Source: Pseudoalteromonas sp. MM1 (GTDB lineage Bacteria > Pseudomonadota > Gammaproteobacteria > Enterobacterales > Alteromonadaceae). Taken from it: 64,000 bases of DNA. The position numbers and the translations under genes are program-made. The DNA lies in contig NZ_AP027922.1 of NCBI RefSeq assembly GCF_030296835.1, positions 248,001 to 312,000 of the forward strand, written 5' to 3'. Positions within the stretch are counted from its first letter, which is position 1. Every line of letters begins with the position of its first letter. This document shows, one piece after another, positions 8,403-20,601 of the stretch. Below the pieces are notes generated by a model. The model was given only the letters and a program-made list of their open reading frames with translations, was not told the DNA's origin and ran no database searches.

Positions 8403-10676
8403 ATGAAAATATTCACTAATAAATTTGCCAGTAAAGCTAAGCAGTTTTATATAGGTACTGTACTGGTAGGCTGTGTCCTATCTGCGATGGTTTATTATCA
8501 GGCAGAAACCATTAAACGCACCTCATCGACCTTAATGGAACAACAACTTCCGGCGCTGCGCGATATTCGATTAATCGAAACCTATCTAGTAAAACAAGAG
8601 CGCTTATTATATGAGTATTACGCAACTAATAAGCGTGAACTTTATTTAATCGACTTTTTAGAAAACCATGTACATATACTTGCGTTGATAAAAAACCTAG
8701 ATCAAAACCACAGCACATTAGCGCTAGAAAGCAGCTTAAGTGATGAGCTTAAACGTGGTTTAGACTTAGCACTTAAATTACACGAAAACTTATCAAGCTC
8801 CCGTACCAGTTGGGATTTAGCAAGAGAGCAGCTTGAGCAACTCACCGCGTTACAAGCGCAAATGATGGGCCAACTAGGCAATGCTGAAACTGTCATTTCA
8901 AAGGCGGTTGATAGCGGCTACAAAAACACAGAGAGTAATCTGCATAGCACAGTGCAAACGGTATTTCTATTTACCTTTGCCTTAGTGCTGGTAAGTATTT
9001 ATACAGGCCGTTACGCCTCTAAATTTATAAAGCTTAGTGCCCGTAACGAACGTTTGGCGCTATTTCCAACCCGTAACCCTAACCCAATTGTCAGTTTAAG
9101 TGCCAACCTTGATCTTAATTACTGTAACCCTGCAGCCATTACTATGCATAAAGCGTATGTAAGTGATAAAAATACTACGCCTATTGCATTATTAAGCCCC
9201 AATATAAAGCAGCAGCTAATACAAACTAAGCAGTCGGCCAATCACGTTGAGCGTTTTTATACACAACTAGATAACCATTACCTCACTTACCAAGTTCATT
9301 GGCTGCAAGAAATAGATGCCTTTGATATACATATACGCGATGTAACAGAGCAATTTGAGGCAGAGCGCTCATTAGAGTATTTAGCCTTTCATCACCCATA
9401 TTCAAAGTTGCCTAACCAGGCCAATTTAGAAACATACACCAATGAGCTAATTTCACTTGAGCAGCCGTTTAGTTTAATGCTGATTGATGTGAGCCACTTT
9501 AAGCTATTGCTTGAGCAATATGGTTTATCGGGTGCTAATGAGTGTATAAATGCCTTTGCAATGCACTTATCGCGTAGCGCTAATAAGTTTTCGCAGCAGG
9601 TTAAAAGTAAAAACAAACTGACCTTTTATCATATTGCCGATGCTAACTTTGTGGTTATTTATACTGAGCAAGATTGCTCTACAACCCTAGATGATTTGCT
9701 CAAAGGGGTGCAAAGCCGCTTAAGCCAAGCTATTAGCACACCGTACGGTGAAATGCGCATGAGCTTTAATTGCGGTGTCACACGCTACCCAACCAGCAAT
9801 AACTATAAAGCGCTTCTACTGCACGCCAATATTGCTTTAGAAGAAGCGGTAAAACGTAATATTCCCTATGCTCATTTTAATACTGAGAGCGGCGCTAAAC
9901 ATGCACAGCAATTGCATATTGCACGGCGCCTTGATACTGCCATTGAAAAACAACAGTTTGAGCTTTATTTTCAACCTAAAATGCACCTTAAATCGCAAAC
10001 TATAAACAGTTGCGAGTGCTTAATTAGGTGGTTTGATGACGGGAAGTTTGTTTCTCCGGCGCAGTTTATTCCTATTGCCGAGCACAGTGGGTTTATATTG
10101 CCATTAGGCGAATGGATACTCGATAGTGCCTTTGCCCAAGCTAAAAAATGGCATCAACAAAACTTAAACATACGCCTAGCCATTAATATATCGGCTAGGC
10201 AATTTACGCAGCAAAACTTTGTACAAAGTATAAAACAAAGACTCATTCATTTTAACGTGCCCGCGCATTTAATAGAGCTAGAAATTACCGAAACCGCCAT
10301 TATGGACGATGAAGAGTTTGGTATTTCGGTACTGCAAGCGCTCAGCGCACTGGGTATTAGTTTATCAATAGATGATTTTGGTACAGGCTATTCATCACTT
10401 GGCTACTTACAGCGTTTTCCGGTTAATAAATTAAAAATAGATCAGTCGTTTGTGCGCAATATGGCAAACGATAAACGCGACCAAGCTCTTGTGCTGAGTA
10501 TTTGCCAATTAGCTAAAAACTTAGGGCTCGATATTATTGCCGAAGGCGTAGAGGAGCACGCCCAACTTGAAAAGTTAACAGAGTATAACTGCGACCTAAT
10601 TCAAGGGTACTTATTAAGTCGGCCAATACCTGCCGATGAGTTTGAGGCTTTTTTAGCTAAAGGCATTAGCTTTTAA
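8403..10676 (+). CDS. Membrane GGDEF/EAL protein, predicted c-di-GMP phosphodiesterase
   Basis: 757 residues. Two transmembrane helices (about 15-34 and 182-203) bracket a ~145-residue periplasmic sensor region. A PAS-like segment (~225-325) and a GGDEF-fold domain (~330-490) follow; the GGDEF signature is lost (IADANF at its place), so cyclase activity is not expected. The EAL domain (~500-757) looks complete: ECLIRW in place of EALLRW keeps the metal-binding Glu, and the Asn of INIS, Glu of EITE, the Asp pair in DDFGTGYSSL, Lys of LKIDQSF, Glu of AEGVE and Gln of LIQGY are all present. It therefore probably hydrolyses c-di-GMP in response to a periplasmic signal. Confidence 0.92.
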   Translation: MKIFTNKFASKAKQFYIGTVLVGCVLSAMVYYQAETIKRTSSTLMEQQLPALRDIRLIETYLVKQERLLYEYYATNKRELYLIDFLENHVHILALIKNLDQNHSTLALESSLSDELKRGLDLALKLHENLSSSRTSWDLAREQLEQLTALQAQMMGQLGNAETVISKAVDSGYKNTESNLHSTVQTVFLFTFALVLVSIYTGRYASKFIKLSARNERLALFPTRNPNPIVSLSANLDLNYCNPAAITMHKAYVSDKNTTPIALLSPNIKQQLIQTKQSANHVERFYTQLDNHYLTYQVHWLQEIDAFDIHIRDVTEQFEAERSLEYLAFHHPYSKLPNQANLETYTNELISLEQPFSLMLIDVSHFKLLLEQYGLSGANECINAFAMHLSRSANKFSQQVKSKNKLTFYHIADANFVVIYTEQDCSTTLDDLLKGVQSRLSQAISTPYGEMRMSFNCGVTRYPTSNNYKALLLHANIALEEAVKRNIPYAHFNTESGAKHAQQLHIARRLDTAIEKQQFELYFQPKMHLKSQTINSCECLIRWFDDGKFVSPAQFIPIAEHSGFILPLGEWILDSAFAQAKKWHQQNLNIRLAINISARQFTQQNFVQSIKQRLIHFNVPAHLIELEITETAIMDDEEFGISVLQALSALGISLSIDDFGTGYSSLGYLQRFPVNKLKIDQSFVRNMANDKRDQALVLSICQLAKNLGLDIIAEGVEEHAQLEKLTEYNCDLIQGYLLSRPIPADEFEAFLAKGISF

Positions 10677-10804
10677 GGCGTTTTGCTCATGTATGTTGGG
10701 GAATTATTAGTGATAGAATAGGCATTATAAATGCTTCTACTGCTCATTATACAAGCCAAACATGTGAGCAAAGAGCACTCCATTTGAAATAAGGTCGTTG
10801 TGTA

Positions 10805-11386
10805 ATGCTGTTGATGATCGACAACTACGATTCGTTTACTTATAACCTAGTACAATATTTTCAGCGCTTAGACCAAGAAGTTTTGGTAAAGCGTAATGAC
10901 GAAATATCGGTTGCGCAAATTAAGCAACTAAACCCTAAGCATATTGTTATATCGCCAGGCCCTTGTACGCCAAACGAGGCGGGTGTGTCACTCAATGTCG
11001 TTGAGCAGCTAAAAGGTATTTACCCTATTTTGGGTATTTGCTTAGGGCATCAAACTATAGCGCAAGCGCTAGGGGGTAAGGTTATTCGTGCAAAGCAAGT
11101 TATGCATGGTAAAACCTCGCCTATTATTCACAATAATAAAGGGGTGTTTAGCGGTTTAGAAAACCCCCTTACTGTGTGTCGCTATCACTCGCTGGTGGTC
11201 GAAAAGCACAGTTTACCGAGTGAATTAACCATTACCGCGTGGAGTCAAACCGAGCAAGGTGAGTTTGATGAAATTATGGGGCTACTTCACACAGAGCTTG
11301 CACTCGAAGGCGTGCAATTTCATCCCGAGGCTATTTTAACAACTCAAGGGCTCGAATTGCTTGCTAACTTTTTGTCTCGCTTCTAA
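10805..11386 (+). CDS. pabA: Aminodeoxychorismate synthase glutaminase component (anthranilate synthase component II family)
   Basis: 193 residues, class I glutamine amidotransferase. The triad is visible: Cys79 in GICLGHQ and His173/Glu175 in FHPEA; the oxyanion motif SPGPCTP is at 50-56. It supplies ammonia to PabB (4-amino-4-deoxychorismate, folate pathway) or to TrpE. The sequence and the position next to the acetylornithine/succinylornithine aminotransferase gene follow the common pabA-argD/astC arrangement and not a trp operon, so PabA is preferred; dual use with TrpE cannot be excluded. Cytoplasmic; 37 bp before the HDOD gene. Confidence 0.9.
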   Translation: MLLMIDNYDSFTYNLVQYFQRLDQEVLVKRNDEISVAQIKQLNPKHIVISPGPCTPNEAGVSLNVVEQLKGIYPILGICLGHQTIAQALGGKVIRAKQVMHGKTSPIIHNNKGVFSGLENPLTVCRYHSLVVEKHSLPSELTITAWSQTEQGEFDEIMGLLHTELALEGVQFHPEAILTTQGLELLANFLSRF

Positions 11387-11423
11387 CCTTACAGTAACCA
11401 CCGAATGGTAACACTTATACTGA

Positions 11424-12593
11424 ATGGACTTTATGACTGAACTTGCCTCGCAAAAGCGAATAGCCTCAATGCTTGACCAGCGTGCTCACGACTTGCTGCT
11501 TGGGCATAGTTTTGCACATCAACAAATAGGCTTTATTCATACATTAGACATTGATTATGGTAAACCTATGAAGCAGCGCACTTTATTAGAAGTTGAAGTT
11601 GCCGCACAGCATAAACGCCAACAAAATAGCACCGCGCATCATAAGTACCGAGCACAAGCGAGTAAGCAGCTCCATAAAGTAATAGAAACAGCCATATTTA
11701 AGCAATTAGAAGATATGGACAGTGTTATTCAAAACACCATAGGTATAGAAGATAACGTGGCGACTATGCTAGATATACTAGCGGTAAAGTCGGTATCTGT
11801 TGGGCGTTTAGAGCCATTGGTAAATGACTCAAGTTGGCTTGGCCGTGAATTAGTCTCGTTGGTAAACTTGCCTTATTATCGAAAGCAGCGCAGTAAAAGT
11901 ACCTCGGTTAAAGTAGACAGCCCTGCACTTGCGCTGCGCTACATTGGCCTTGATAACTTGCAGTTGGTTATTCCTACTTTTGCTGTGCGTCATTGGATGC
12001 CACACAGCACAGAGCCATTTCCACTATTAAAGCGCCGCTTACGCGATGCCGCCATGGCCAATGCCATTGCTGCACAAAAAATTGCAGAGCTTAACGATGT
12101 AAACCCTATACATGCCTTTACGCTTGGTATGCTTATAGATGTAGGGCGTATAGCCTTAGTGCGTTTGTACTTAAAAACATTTGAGCAGGTATGGCAACGC
12201 AAAGTGCAAATAGCGCGCGAGGCACAGCAAAAAGATTTACACACAGCCTTGATGGAGTTAAAGCCCGATCCTTTATTTTTAACCACATTGTTGAGTAATA
12301 AGTCGCTTGAGCTTAGTGCTAAAGTCATCCGTAAAATGGCGTTTCAGTACTTACCGTTTAATCACGTTATGGCGCAACTTGTTCATGGTATTGAGCGAAG
12401 TAATGATGTTTTCCCAATGAGTGAAGTCATGCTTAAAGCACGATGCTATTCGCAGTATTTAAACCTAAAACAACATCAACTTATTGAACAAGATGAAGTA
12501 GAGGCGTGGTTTTCGTATCACGGCTTCACTAAAAATGAGCTGAAAACCCTCGAAACAAGTAATTTTACCAACCTCGCTATTCAAATTGACTAA
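11424..12593 (+). CDS. HDOD domain protein
   Basis: 389 residues, soluble. The central part (~100-300), with the features SVSVGRLEPLV, SLVNLPYYR, LALRYIGLDNLQLVI and AFTLGMLIDVGRIAL, is an HDOD domain, a relative of HD hydrolases that lacks the metal-binding His-Asp set and is thought to act in signalling rather than hydrolysis. The flanking regions are not recognised. Its proximity to pabA (37 bp) suggests co-transcription but no functional link is evident. Proteins of this kind are common in Pseudoalteromonas and Vibrio. Confidence 0.8.
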   Translation: MDFMTELASQKRIASMLDQRAHDLLLGHSFAHQQIGFIHTLDIDYGKPMKQRTLLEVEVAAQHKRQQNSTAHHKYRAQASKQLHKVIETAIFKQLEDMDSVIQNTIGIEDNVATMLDILAVKSVSVGRLEPLVNDSSWLGRELVSLVNLPYYRKQRSKSTSVKVDSPALALRYIGLDNLQLVIPTFAVRHWMPHSTEPFPLLKRRLRDAAMANAIAAQKIAELNDVNPIHAFTLGMLIDVGRIALVRLYLKTFEQVWQRKVQIAREAQQKDLHTALMELKPDPLFLTTLLSNKSLELSAKVIRKMAFQYLPFNHVMAQLVHGIERSNDVFPMSEVMLKARCYSQYLNLKQHQLIEQDEVEAWFSYHGFTKNELKTLETSNFTNLAIQID

Positions 12594-14243
<1,650 letters not shown>

Positions 14244-14327
14244 GCGCGTTAAACCACCTTATTAAGGGCAAGCCTGCTTGCCCTGCATATTCTATTTACC
14301 GTTATTGATAAGGGAGCAAGCGGACTC

Positions 14328-15344
14328 ATGATGATCCTTCGCCCAATCCAGCAAAATGATTACGCAGCGTTATTAAAAATTGCCCACGAATCGGGCCATG
14401 GTTTTACATCTTTGCCGTTAAACGAAGAGTTACTGCAAAAGAAAATTGACCATTCTGTAAGCTCATTTGCTAAACAAACGTCACAACCTGGTGACGAAGG
14501 CTACCTGTTTGTTCTTGAAGATACCGAAACCGGTGAAGTAGTCGGTACTTCAGCTATTGAGGCTGCTGTAGGGCTTGATGATGCATTTTATCATTACCAC
14601 TTAAGCAAAGTGATTCATTCATCACGTACACTAGATGTATACAAAGCGGTTGATATTTTAACTCTATGTAATGACTACACCGGTGCAACAGAACTATGTA
14701 CCTTATTTTTGAAAGATGGCTATCGTAAAAACTGTAACGGTAAACTGCTTTCAAAAGCGCGCTTTATGTTTATAAAACAACATGAGCAGCGTTTTGCACA
14801 AACAGTAATAGCAGAAATGCGCGGCGTGTCTGACAAAAACGGCAGCAGCCCGTTTTGGCAGTGGCTAGAAGAGCACTTTTTCTCAATGGACTTTCCTACC
14901 GCTGATTACCTAACAGGTATAGGCCAAAAAGTGTTTATTGCTGAGCTAATGCCAAAATACCCAATTTACGTAAACTTGCTAAGCAAAGATGCGCAAGCGG
15001 TGATTGGTAAAGTACACGACAACACGCGCCCAGCGATTGAGCTATTAAAAAATGAAGGATTTACCTTCAATGGCTACGTCGATATTTTTGATGCGGGCCC
15101 AACAGTAGAAGCAAAAGTAGATAACATCGCCACTATTCGTAATGCGAAAGACTTTACCGTAGAAATAGGCGAAGTATCGGGCGATACCATGGTACTGCTT
15201 GCTAACGGCAAGTTAGAAGATTATCGTGCAACCGTTGCAGCGCTTAGCTTTGATGAGCGTGCAAACTCTCTTGTTTTATCGCAACAAATAGCCGATGCCC
15301 TACAGCTTCAATCGGGCGATACCGTAAGCGCAACCCCAGTTTAA
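14328..15344 (+). CDS. astA: Arginine N-succinyltransferase
   Basis: 338 residues, close to E. coli AstA (344). Transfers succinate from succinyl-CoA to the alpha-amino group of arginine, committing it to the AST pathway. Family landmarks: VFVLEDTETGEVVGTSAIEAAVGL (start of the GNAT-type core, ~60-85), ELCTLFL (~123-129), LLSKARFMF and SPFWQWLEEHFFSMDF (~174-189). Starts MM, as in E. coli. It follows astC by 84 bp and precedes astD by 16 bp, forming an apparent astC-astA-astD operon; astB and astE are not in the window. Confidence 0.95.
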   Translation: MMILRPIQQNDYAALLKIAHESGHGFTSLPLNEELLQKKIDHSVSSFAKQTSQPGDEGYLFVLEDTETGEVVGTSAIEAAVGLDDAFYHYHLSKVIHSSRTLDVYKAVDILTLCNDYTGATELCTLFLKDGYRKNCNGKLLSKARFMFIKQHEQRFAQTVIAEMRGVSDKNGSSPFWQWLEEHFFSMDFPTADYLTGIGQKVFIAELMPKYPIYVNLLSKDAQAVIGKVHDNTRPAIELLKNEGFTFNGYVDIFDAGPTVEAKVDNIATIRNAKDFTVEIGEVSGDTMVLLANGKLEDYRATVAALSFDERANSLVLSQQIADALQLQSGDTVSATPV

Positions 15345-15348
15345 TTAA

Positions 15349-16830
<1,482 letters not shown>

Positions 16831-16863
16831 TTACTATTCTATTTATAGTTATAAAGAATGAGA

Positions 16864-16887
16864 AAAGCAGCTTAGGCTGCTTTTTTT
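16864..16887 (+). terminator. Intrinsic terminator of the ast operon
   Basis: Stem AAAGCAGC (16864-16871) with GCTGCTTT (16876-16883), TTAG loop, seven T in the 3' run. Located 34 bp after the astD stop. Confidence 0.92.
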
Positions 16888-16970
16888 GTATTGGTATCGC
16901 GCAAAGCTAGTAATTAGCAGCACTTTCTGCTTAAATCTATGCAATTAGTTATTCAAAGGTGAAAATCACA

Positions 16971-17318
16971 ATGGTTTTAGACAGGCAAGGGTACGATGAC
17001 CTGATCATGTATCTAACTCAAAATTTAGCGTTATTTGAGAAGCCAGGTGAAATCAAACCCGGTGCGCCAACCGTTATGGAACTCATAGAAGACGTAATAG
17101 CGCAAAATGTGATGTTAATTTGTGAGCAGCATACCAACCTTAATACCGAACAACGTAGCCAAATAGTGCGCGAGGTAGACGGTATTGTTTACGACTTACA
17201 AGAAGTACTAAGCAGCATTACCTCACAACCCGTTACGGTTGAACAACACGCATTTATAGATGAGTTTGCTGGGCTTATTAAAAACCTATTTGATAATGCG
17301 GTAACACAAACCTCTTAA
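16971..17318 (+). CDS. Small conserved protein, probably DUF3802 family
   Basis: 115 residues from the ATG at 16971 (AAAGGTG 10 bases upstream; a GTG at 16959 is an alternative). Acidic, predicted all-helical, without signal peptide or membrane helix. The pattern VMELIEDVIAQNVM, REVDGIVYDLQEVLS and the C-terminal EFAGLIKNLFDNAV resembles, from memory, the DUF3802 proteins of Vibrio and Shewanella. Function unknown. It lies after the astD terminator and so is probably expressed separately. Confidence 0.7.
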   Translation: MVLDRQGYDDLIMYLTQNLALFEKPGEIKPGAPTVMELIEDVIAQNVMLICEQHTNLNTEQRSQIVREVDGIVYDLQEVLSSITSQPVTVEQHAFIDEFAGLIKNLFDNAVTQTS

Positions 17319-17386
17319 CGTTACCCGTTAGCACAGCGCAGTATGACCTAATGACTGCGCTCCTATGACTTCTCGCCTTATTAATA

Positions 17387-17429
17387 ATATCAATCCGCAA
17401 AATGATTAAGTATTATTGCGAATGGGTAT
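17387..17429 (+). repeat. 43-bp internally deleted derivative of the 162-bp repeat
   Basis: The left end (ATATCAATCCGCA) is joined directly to the last ~30 bp of the element (AAATGATTAAGTATTATTGCG then AATGGGTAT), matching copy A at 8077-8238 with a few mismatches at the ends. The central ~120 bp is missing. It lies between the DUF3802 gene and the osmC gene. Confidence 0.8.
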
Positions 17430-17511
17430 AACACCACTAAATTTAATCTCAGCGCTCACGTATCGTTGCAGATTGTTATACAATCAACAAAAATTTTTTA
17501 GAGATAAACAC

Positions 17512-17925
17512 ATGCAAGCAAATGTAAAATGGGTTGAAGGCGACACCTTTATTGGTCGTTCTAATTCTAATCACAATGTCGTTTTTGATGCCGGCAGCGA
17601 CAGCGCTGCACCAAGTCCAATGGAAATGGTACTTATGTCGGTTGGGTGTTGTTCGTCGGTTGACGTGGTAAGTATTTTAAAAAAAGCCAAACAAGATTTT
17701 TCTGATGTGCAAGTGCAGTTAAGCTCAGAGCGCGCCGAAACAGCGCCGCGTGTATTTACTAAAATTAATTTACACTTTGTTGTTACAGGTAATAATGTCT
17801 CGGAAAAACACCTTGCGCGTGCGGTTTCGCTTTCTGCTGAAAAGTATTGTTCTGTTGCTTTAATGCTTGATAAAACAGTAGAAATTACCCATAGCCACGA
17901 AGTTGTGCAAGAACAGGTAAAATAA
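17512..17925 (+). CDS. yhfA: OsmC family protein, YhfA type
   Basis: 137 residues from the ATG at 17512 (AGAGATAAACAC upstream). Strongly resembles E. coli YhfA: it opens MQANVKWVEGDTF, has PSPMEMVLMSVGCCSSVDVVSIL (35-57) and ends EKYCSVALMLDKTVEITHS. The OsmC fold uses two cysteines as a thiol peroxidase site; here Cys46 or Cys47 and Cys113 are in the right places, so peroxide or organic hydroperoxide reduction is plausible. The physiological substrate of the YhfA branch is not established. Cytoplasmic, single gene. Confidence 0.9.
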   Translation: MQANVKWVEGDTFIGRSNSNHNVVFDAGSDSAAPSPMEMVLMSVGCCSSVDVVSILKKAKQDFSDVQVQLSSERAETAPRVFTKINLHFVVTGNNVSEKHLARAVSLSAEKYCSVALMLDKTVEITHSHEVVQEQVK

Positions 17926-18013
17926 CGCTTTTTCCGTGAGGAAAATTCGTATAAAATCCGCGAACTTTTCATTCTGCAGGTGCAGATTTCACTAATTTAT
18001 AGGTTGGTTTATC

Positions 18014-18826
18014 ATGAACAAACCCTTCGATAAACTTAAACTTCATGGCTTTAATAATTTAACCAAAAGTTTAAGCTTTAGTATTTACGACATTTGCTAC
18101 GCAAAGACCGAGCAACAACGTAAAGAATATATTGAATATATCGACGAGCAGTACAGTGCAGATAGACTAACCGACATACTAGGTGATGTTGTTGATATTA
18201 TTGGTGCTAACATTTTAAATGTGGCGCGCCAAGATTATGAACCACAAGGCGCAAGTGTAACTATTTTGGTTTCGGAAGAGCCGGTAGAAGAGCAGCAAAA
18301 TTACGATGCTGACGAAGCGCCAGGCCCATTACCCGACTCTGTTGTTGCGCACCTAGATAAAAGCCACATTTGTGTACATACCTACCCAGAAGCACACCCT
18401 GATGATGGTATTTGTACATTCCGTGCTGATATTGAAGTATCTACCTGTGGCATTATTTCGCCACTTAAAGCGTTAAACTTCTTAATTCATAGCCTAGAGT
18501 CAGACGTGGTAACGATTGACTACCGTGTACGTGGCTTTACTCGCGACGTAAACGGGGTTAAACACTACATTGACCACGCTATTAACTCGATTCAAAACTT
18601 CATGACAGAAGATACCAAAGAAGCGTACCAAATGATGGACGTGAACGTGTATCAAGAAAACCTGTTCCACACTAAAATGATGTTAAAAGAAACCGACTTA
18701 AATACCTATTTATTCGGCCTTTCTACTGATGAGTTATCGGATGAAGAAGAGGAAGAAATTCGCTCTAAACTAACCCGTGAAATGCAGGAAATATTCTACG
18801 GTCGTAACCTACCAGACGCAGAATAA
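18014..18826 (+). CDS. speD: S-adenosylmethionine decarboxylase proenzyme (class 1B, E. coli type)
   Basis: 270 residues (E. coli SpeD has 264). Decarboxylates SAM to supply aminopropyl groups for spermidine. The proenzyme self-cleaves in [13 protein letters not shown]; the Ser at residue 117 becomes the pyruvoyl cofactor of the alpha chain. The downstream [16 protein letters not shown] segment (about 147-162) is also conserved. No speE is adjacent, unlike several other gammaproteobacteria. A small palindrome TCTGCA-GG-TGCAGA (17973-17986) sits 27 bp before the start. Confidence 0.96.
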   Translation: MNKPFDKLKLHGFNNLTKSLSFSIYDICYAKTEQQRKEYIEYIDEQYSADRLTDILGDVVDIIGANILNVARQDYEPQGASVTILVSEEPVEEQQNYDADEAPGPLPDSVVAHLDKSHICVHTYPEAHPDDGICTFRADIEVSTCGIISPLKALNFLIHSLESDVVTIDYRVRGFTRDVNGVKHYIDHAINSIQNFMTEDTKEAYQMMDVNVYQENLFHTKMMLKETDLNTYLFGLSTDELSDEEEEEIRSKLTREMQEIFYGRNLPDAE

Positions 18827-18852
18827 ACAGTTTAAAATAATTTGATTTTATT

Positions 18853-18882
18853 AAAAATGGCGCTCAGTGAGCGCCATTTTTT
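18853..18882 (+). terminator. Bidirectional terminator between speD and sdaC
   Basis: 13-bp stem AAAAATGGCGCTC (18853-18865) with GAGCGCCATTTTT (18869-18881), 3-base loop, A-run on one side and T-run on the other, so it serves both convergent genes. Confidence 0.93.
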
Positions 18883-18902
18883 ATGGGGTAATATTATTGC
18901 TA

Positions 18903-20186
18903 TTAATTAAGCATGCTGTAAATAAGTGCACATACGGCCAGTGAGCCCACAGCAAGTACAAACAAGGTACTTAAACGGTTGCGGTATTTACTCAGCGCAG
19001 GCACTTTGTACACGGCAATCATAGGCATAATAAATAAAATCATCGCGATGATAGGGCCAGATAGCTGATCCATCATGTCTAAAATGCTTGGATTTTTAAC
19101 CGCGCAAAACCAAATAGCAAAAAACATAATGAGTACGCCAATTTTGTCGGCTACTTTTGCGCTTAAGCTCGTTTGCTTAGTCACCAAACCGGTAAAGCTT
19201 TCGCGTGCTCCTAAAAAGTGCCCTAAAAACGATGAGGTAATAGCAATAAAGGCAACCAGCGGTCCAAGGGTCGCGATATACGAATTACTGGTGATGTTAG
19301 CAAGGTAAGATAAAATCGATACGTTCGCCGCTTTAGCAGCAGCCATTTGCTCGCTAGTAAGCGAAAGCACGCACGAAAACACAAACAGCAGTACAAATAC
19401 AATAAGCAGTAAGCTAGTGCGCTTTAAAATAGCCTCAGCCTTATTGGTGGCCTGATTGCCATAATGACCACGCTGTACGTTCACAAAGCTTGAAATAGCC
19501 GCCGCATGGCTAAACGAAAACACAATAATAGGAATAGATAACCACAGTGTTTTAGTAAAGCTGCCCGCCTCAGGAAAGCTCATATCTGGCATTTGCCAGC
19601 TCGGAATTAAATATATCGATAAGCAAAATAAAATACCTACCAATGGGTAAACCAAAATAGCAAAGGCACGCAGCATTAAACGCTCGCCGCCCATCATTAG
19701 GCTTATCATACCTGCAACTAATACACCCGAAAGTAACACGCGAGAAGGTGATTCCACTCCCATTTGGTTCACCATAAAGCTATCAACTGTATTTGTTAAA
19801 CCAACGCCGTAAATAAGCAAAATGGGGAATATAGATAAAAAGTATAATAAAGAGATTAACCTACCTGCTGTTACACCAAAGTGCTCCTCAACAACATCGG
19901 TAAAATCTGAATCTTTATTTTTAGACGACAACACAAAGCGGGCTAAACCACGGTGCGCTAAAAAGGTCATTGGAAAGGCTAAACACGCCATAATAATCAG
20001 TGGCCAAAAACCACCTATACCAATGTTAATAGGTAAAAATAAAATGCCCGCGCCAACGGCGGTACCAAAAAGGCTTAACGTCCACTGCGTATCGTGCAGA
20101 TTCCATTTAGAAGTAGGTGTGTGTTCACCTGTTGTTGATGCATTTGAAAGCGTTGCATCTTGTGATGGTGTCATGTGTGTGCTCAT
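18903..20186 (-). CDS. sdaC: Serine transporter of the HAAAP/STP family (SdaC-like)
   Basis: 427 residues (E. coli SdaC 429), about eleven hydrophobic helices, inner membrane. Helix 1 contains LFGTAVGAGILFLPINIG, the family signature, and the NVQRGHYG loop and the FLGHFLGARESFTGL segment match amino acid/proton symporters of this group. Serine uptake with protons is the expected role; threonine or aromatic amino acid transport is the main alternative because the paralogues are close. The first ~30 residues are hydrophilic and less certain, with a second ATG four codons in. Convergent with speD; no deaminase gene adjacent. Confidence 0.82.
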   Translation of the reverse strand: MSTHMTPSQDATLSNASTTGEHTPTSKWNLHDTQWTLSLFGTAVGAGILFLPINIGIGGFWPLIIMACLAFPMTFLAHRGLARFVLSSKNKDSDFTDVVEEHFGVTAGRLISLLYFLSIFPILLIYGVGLTNTVDSFMVNQMGVESPSRVLLSGVLVAGMISLMMGGERLMLRAFAILVYPLVGILFCLSIYLIPSWQMPDMSFPEAGSFTKTLWLSIPIIVFSFSHAAAISSFVNVQRGHYGNQATNKAEAILKRTSLLLIVFVLLFVFSCVLSLTSEQMAAAKAANVSILSYLANITSNSYIATLGPLVAFIAITSSFLGHFLGARESFTGLVTKQTSLSAKVADKIGVLIMFFAIWFCAVKNPSILDMMDQLSGPIIAMILFIMPMIAVYKVPALSKYRNRLSTLFVLAVGSLAVCALIYSMLN

Positions 20187-20601
20187 CCATTATTTAAATA
20201 ATAATCGCGCGCAAGAATATAGTTTTTAGCTAAAACTTTCATGTTTTGAGGCGTTTTGTAGACTAATTAATTAGACGCCGTTGCAGCAAAAGTGTCATGA
20301 ATACGAAACAGCGCTGTAAAATTAAACAAATACCTCAACCAGCACAGTTGTAGGTTGGGTAGAGCGAAGCGAAACCCAACACGCCCATAGTGTTTTTCAA
20401 GCACTAAAGCAAAGATAGGCGGTTGTAATAACGTAAAAATAGGGGAGCCATTTTTATTGCTTCCAACTAATATCAAAGCTTGCTTACAAAACCTGTTAAG
20501 TAGCCGCCATTGCTTAGAACTTCATAAGAGATTTATTCTAAACTCCGTTATACTTCCTGCTATTAAATATGCCAAACAAAGTAAACAGGCTGCTAACTGC
20601 A
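20187..20601. other. Intergenic region with an interspersed hairpin repeat
   Basis: About 415 bp between sdaC (minus) and the alpha/beta hydrolase (plus). It contains the hairpin repeat at 20350-20382 described separately. Short frames here are not credible genes: the minus-strand one at 20267-20476 is generated largely by the repeat. I see no operator. Confidence 0.5.
20350..20382. repeat. GTTGGGT...ACCCAAC hairpin repeat
   Basis: Seven-base arms GTTGGGT (20354-20360) and ACCCAAC (20374-20380) enclose the loop AGAGCGAAGCGAA. From memory, sequences of this form (GGTTGGGTT-AGCGAAGCGA-AACCCAAC) recur many times in intergenic regions of marine gammaproteobacteria; only one copy is present in this window. 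Confidence 0.65.

Noticed and set aside
10805..11386. trpG of a tryptophan operon
   Set aside because: No trp genes are adjacent and the neighbour is astC/argD, as in pabA-argD arrangements.
20267..20476. Minus-strand frame of 69 residues
   Set aside because: It runs through the hairpin repeat, has no ribosome-binding site and its sequence (VGFRFALPNLQLCWLRYL) is the typical translation of that repeat.
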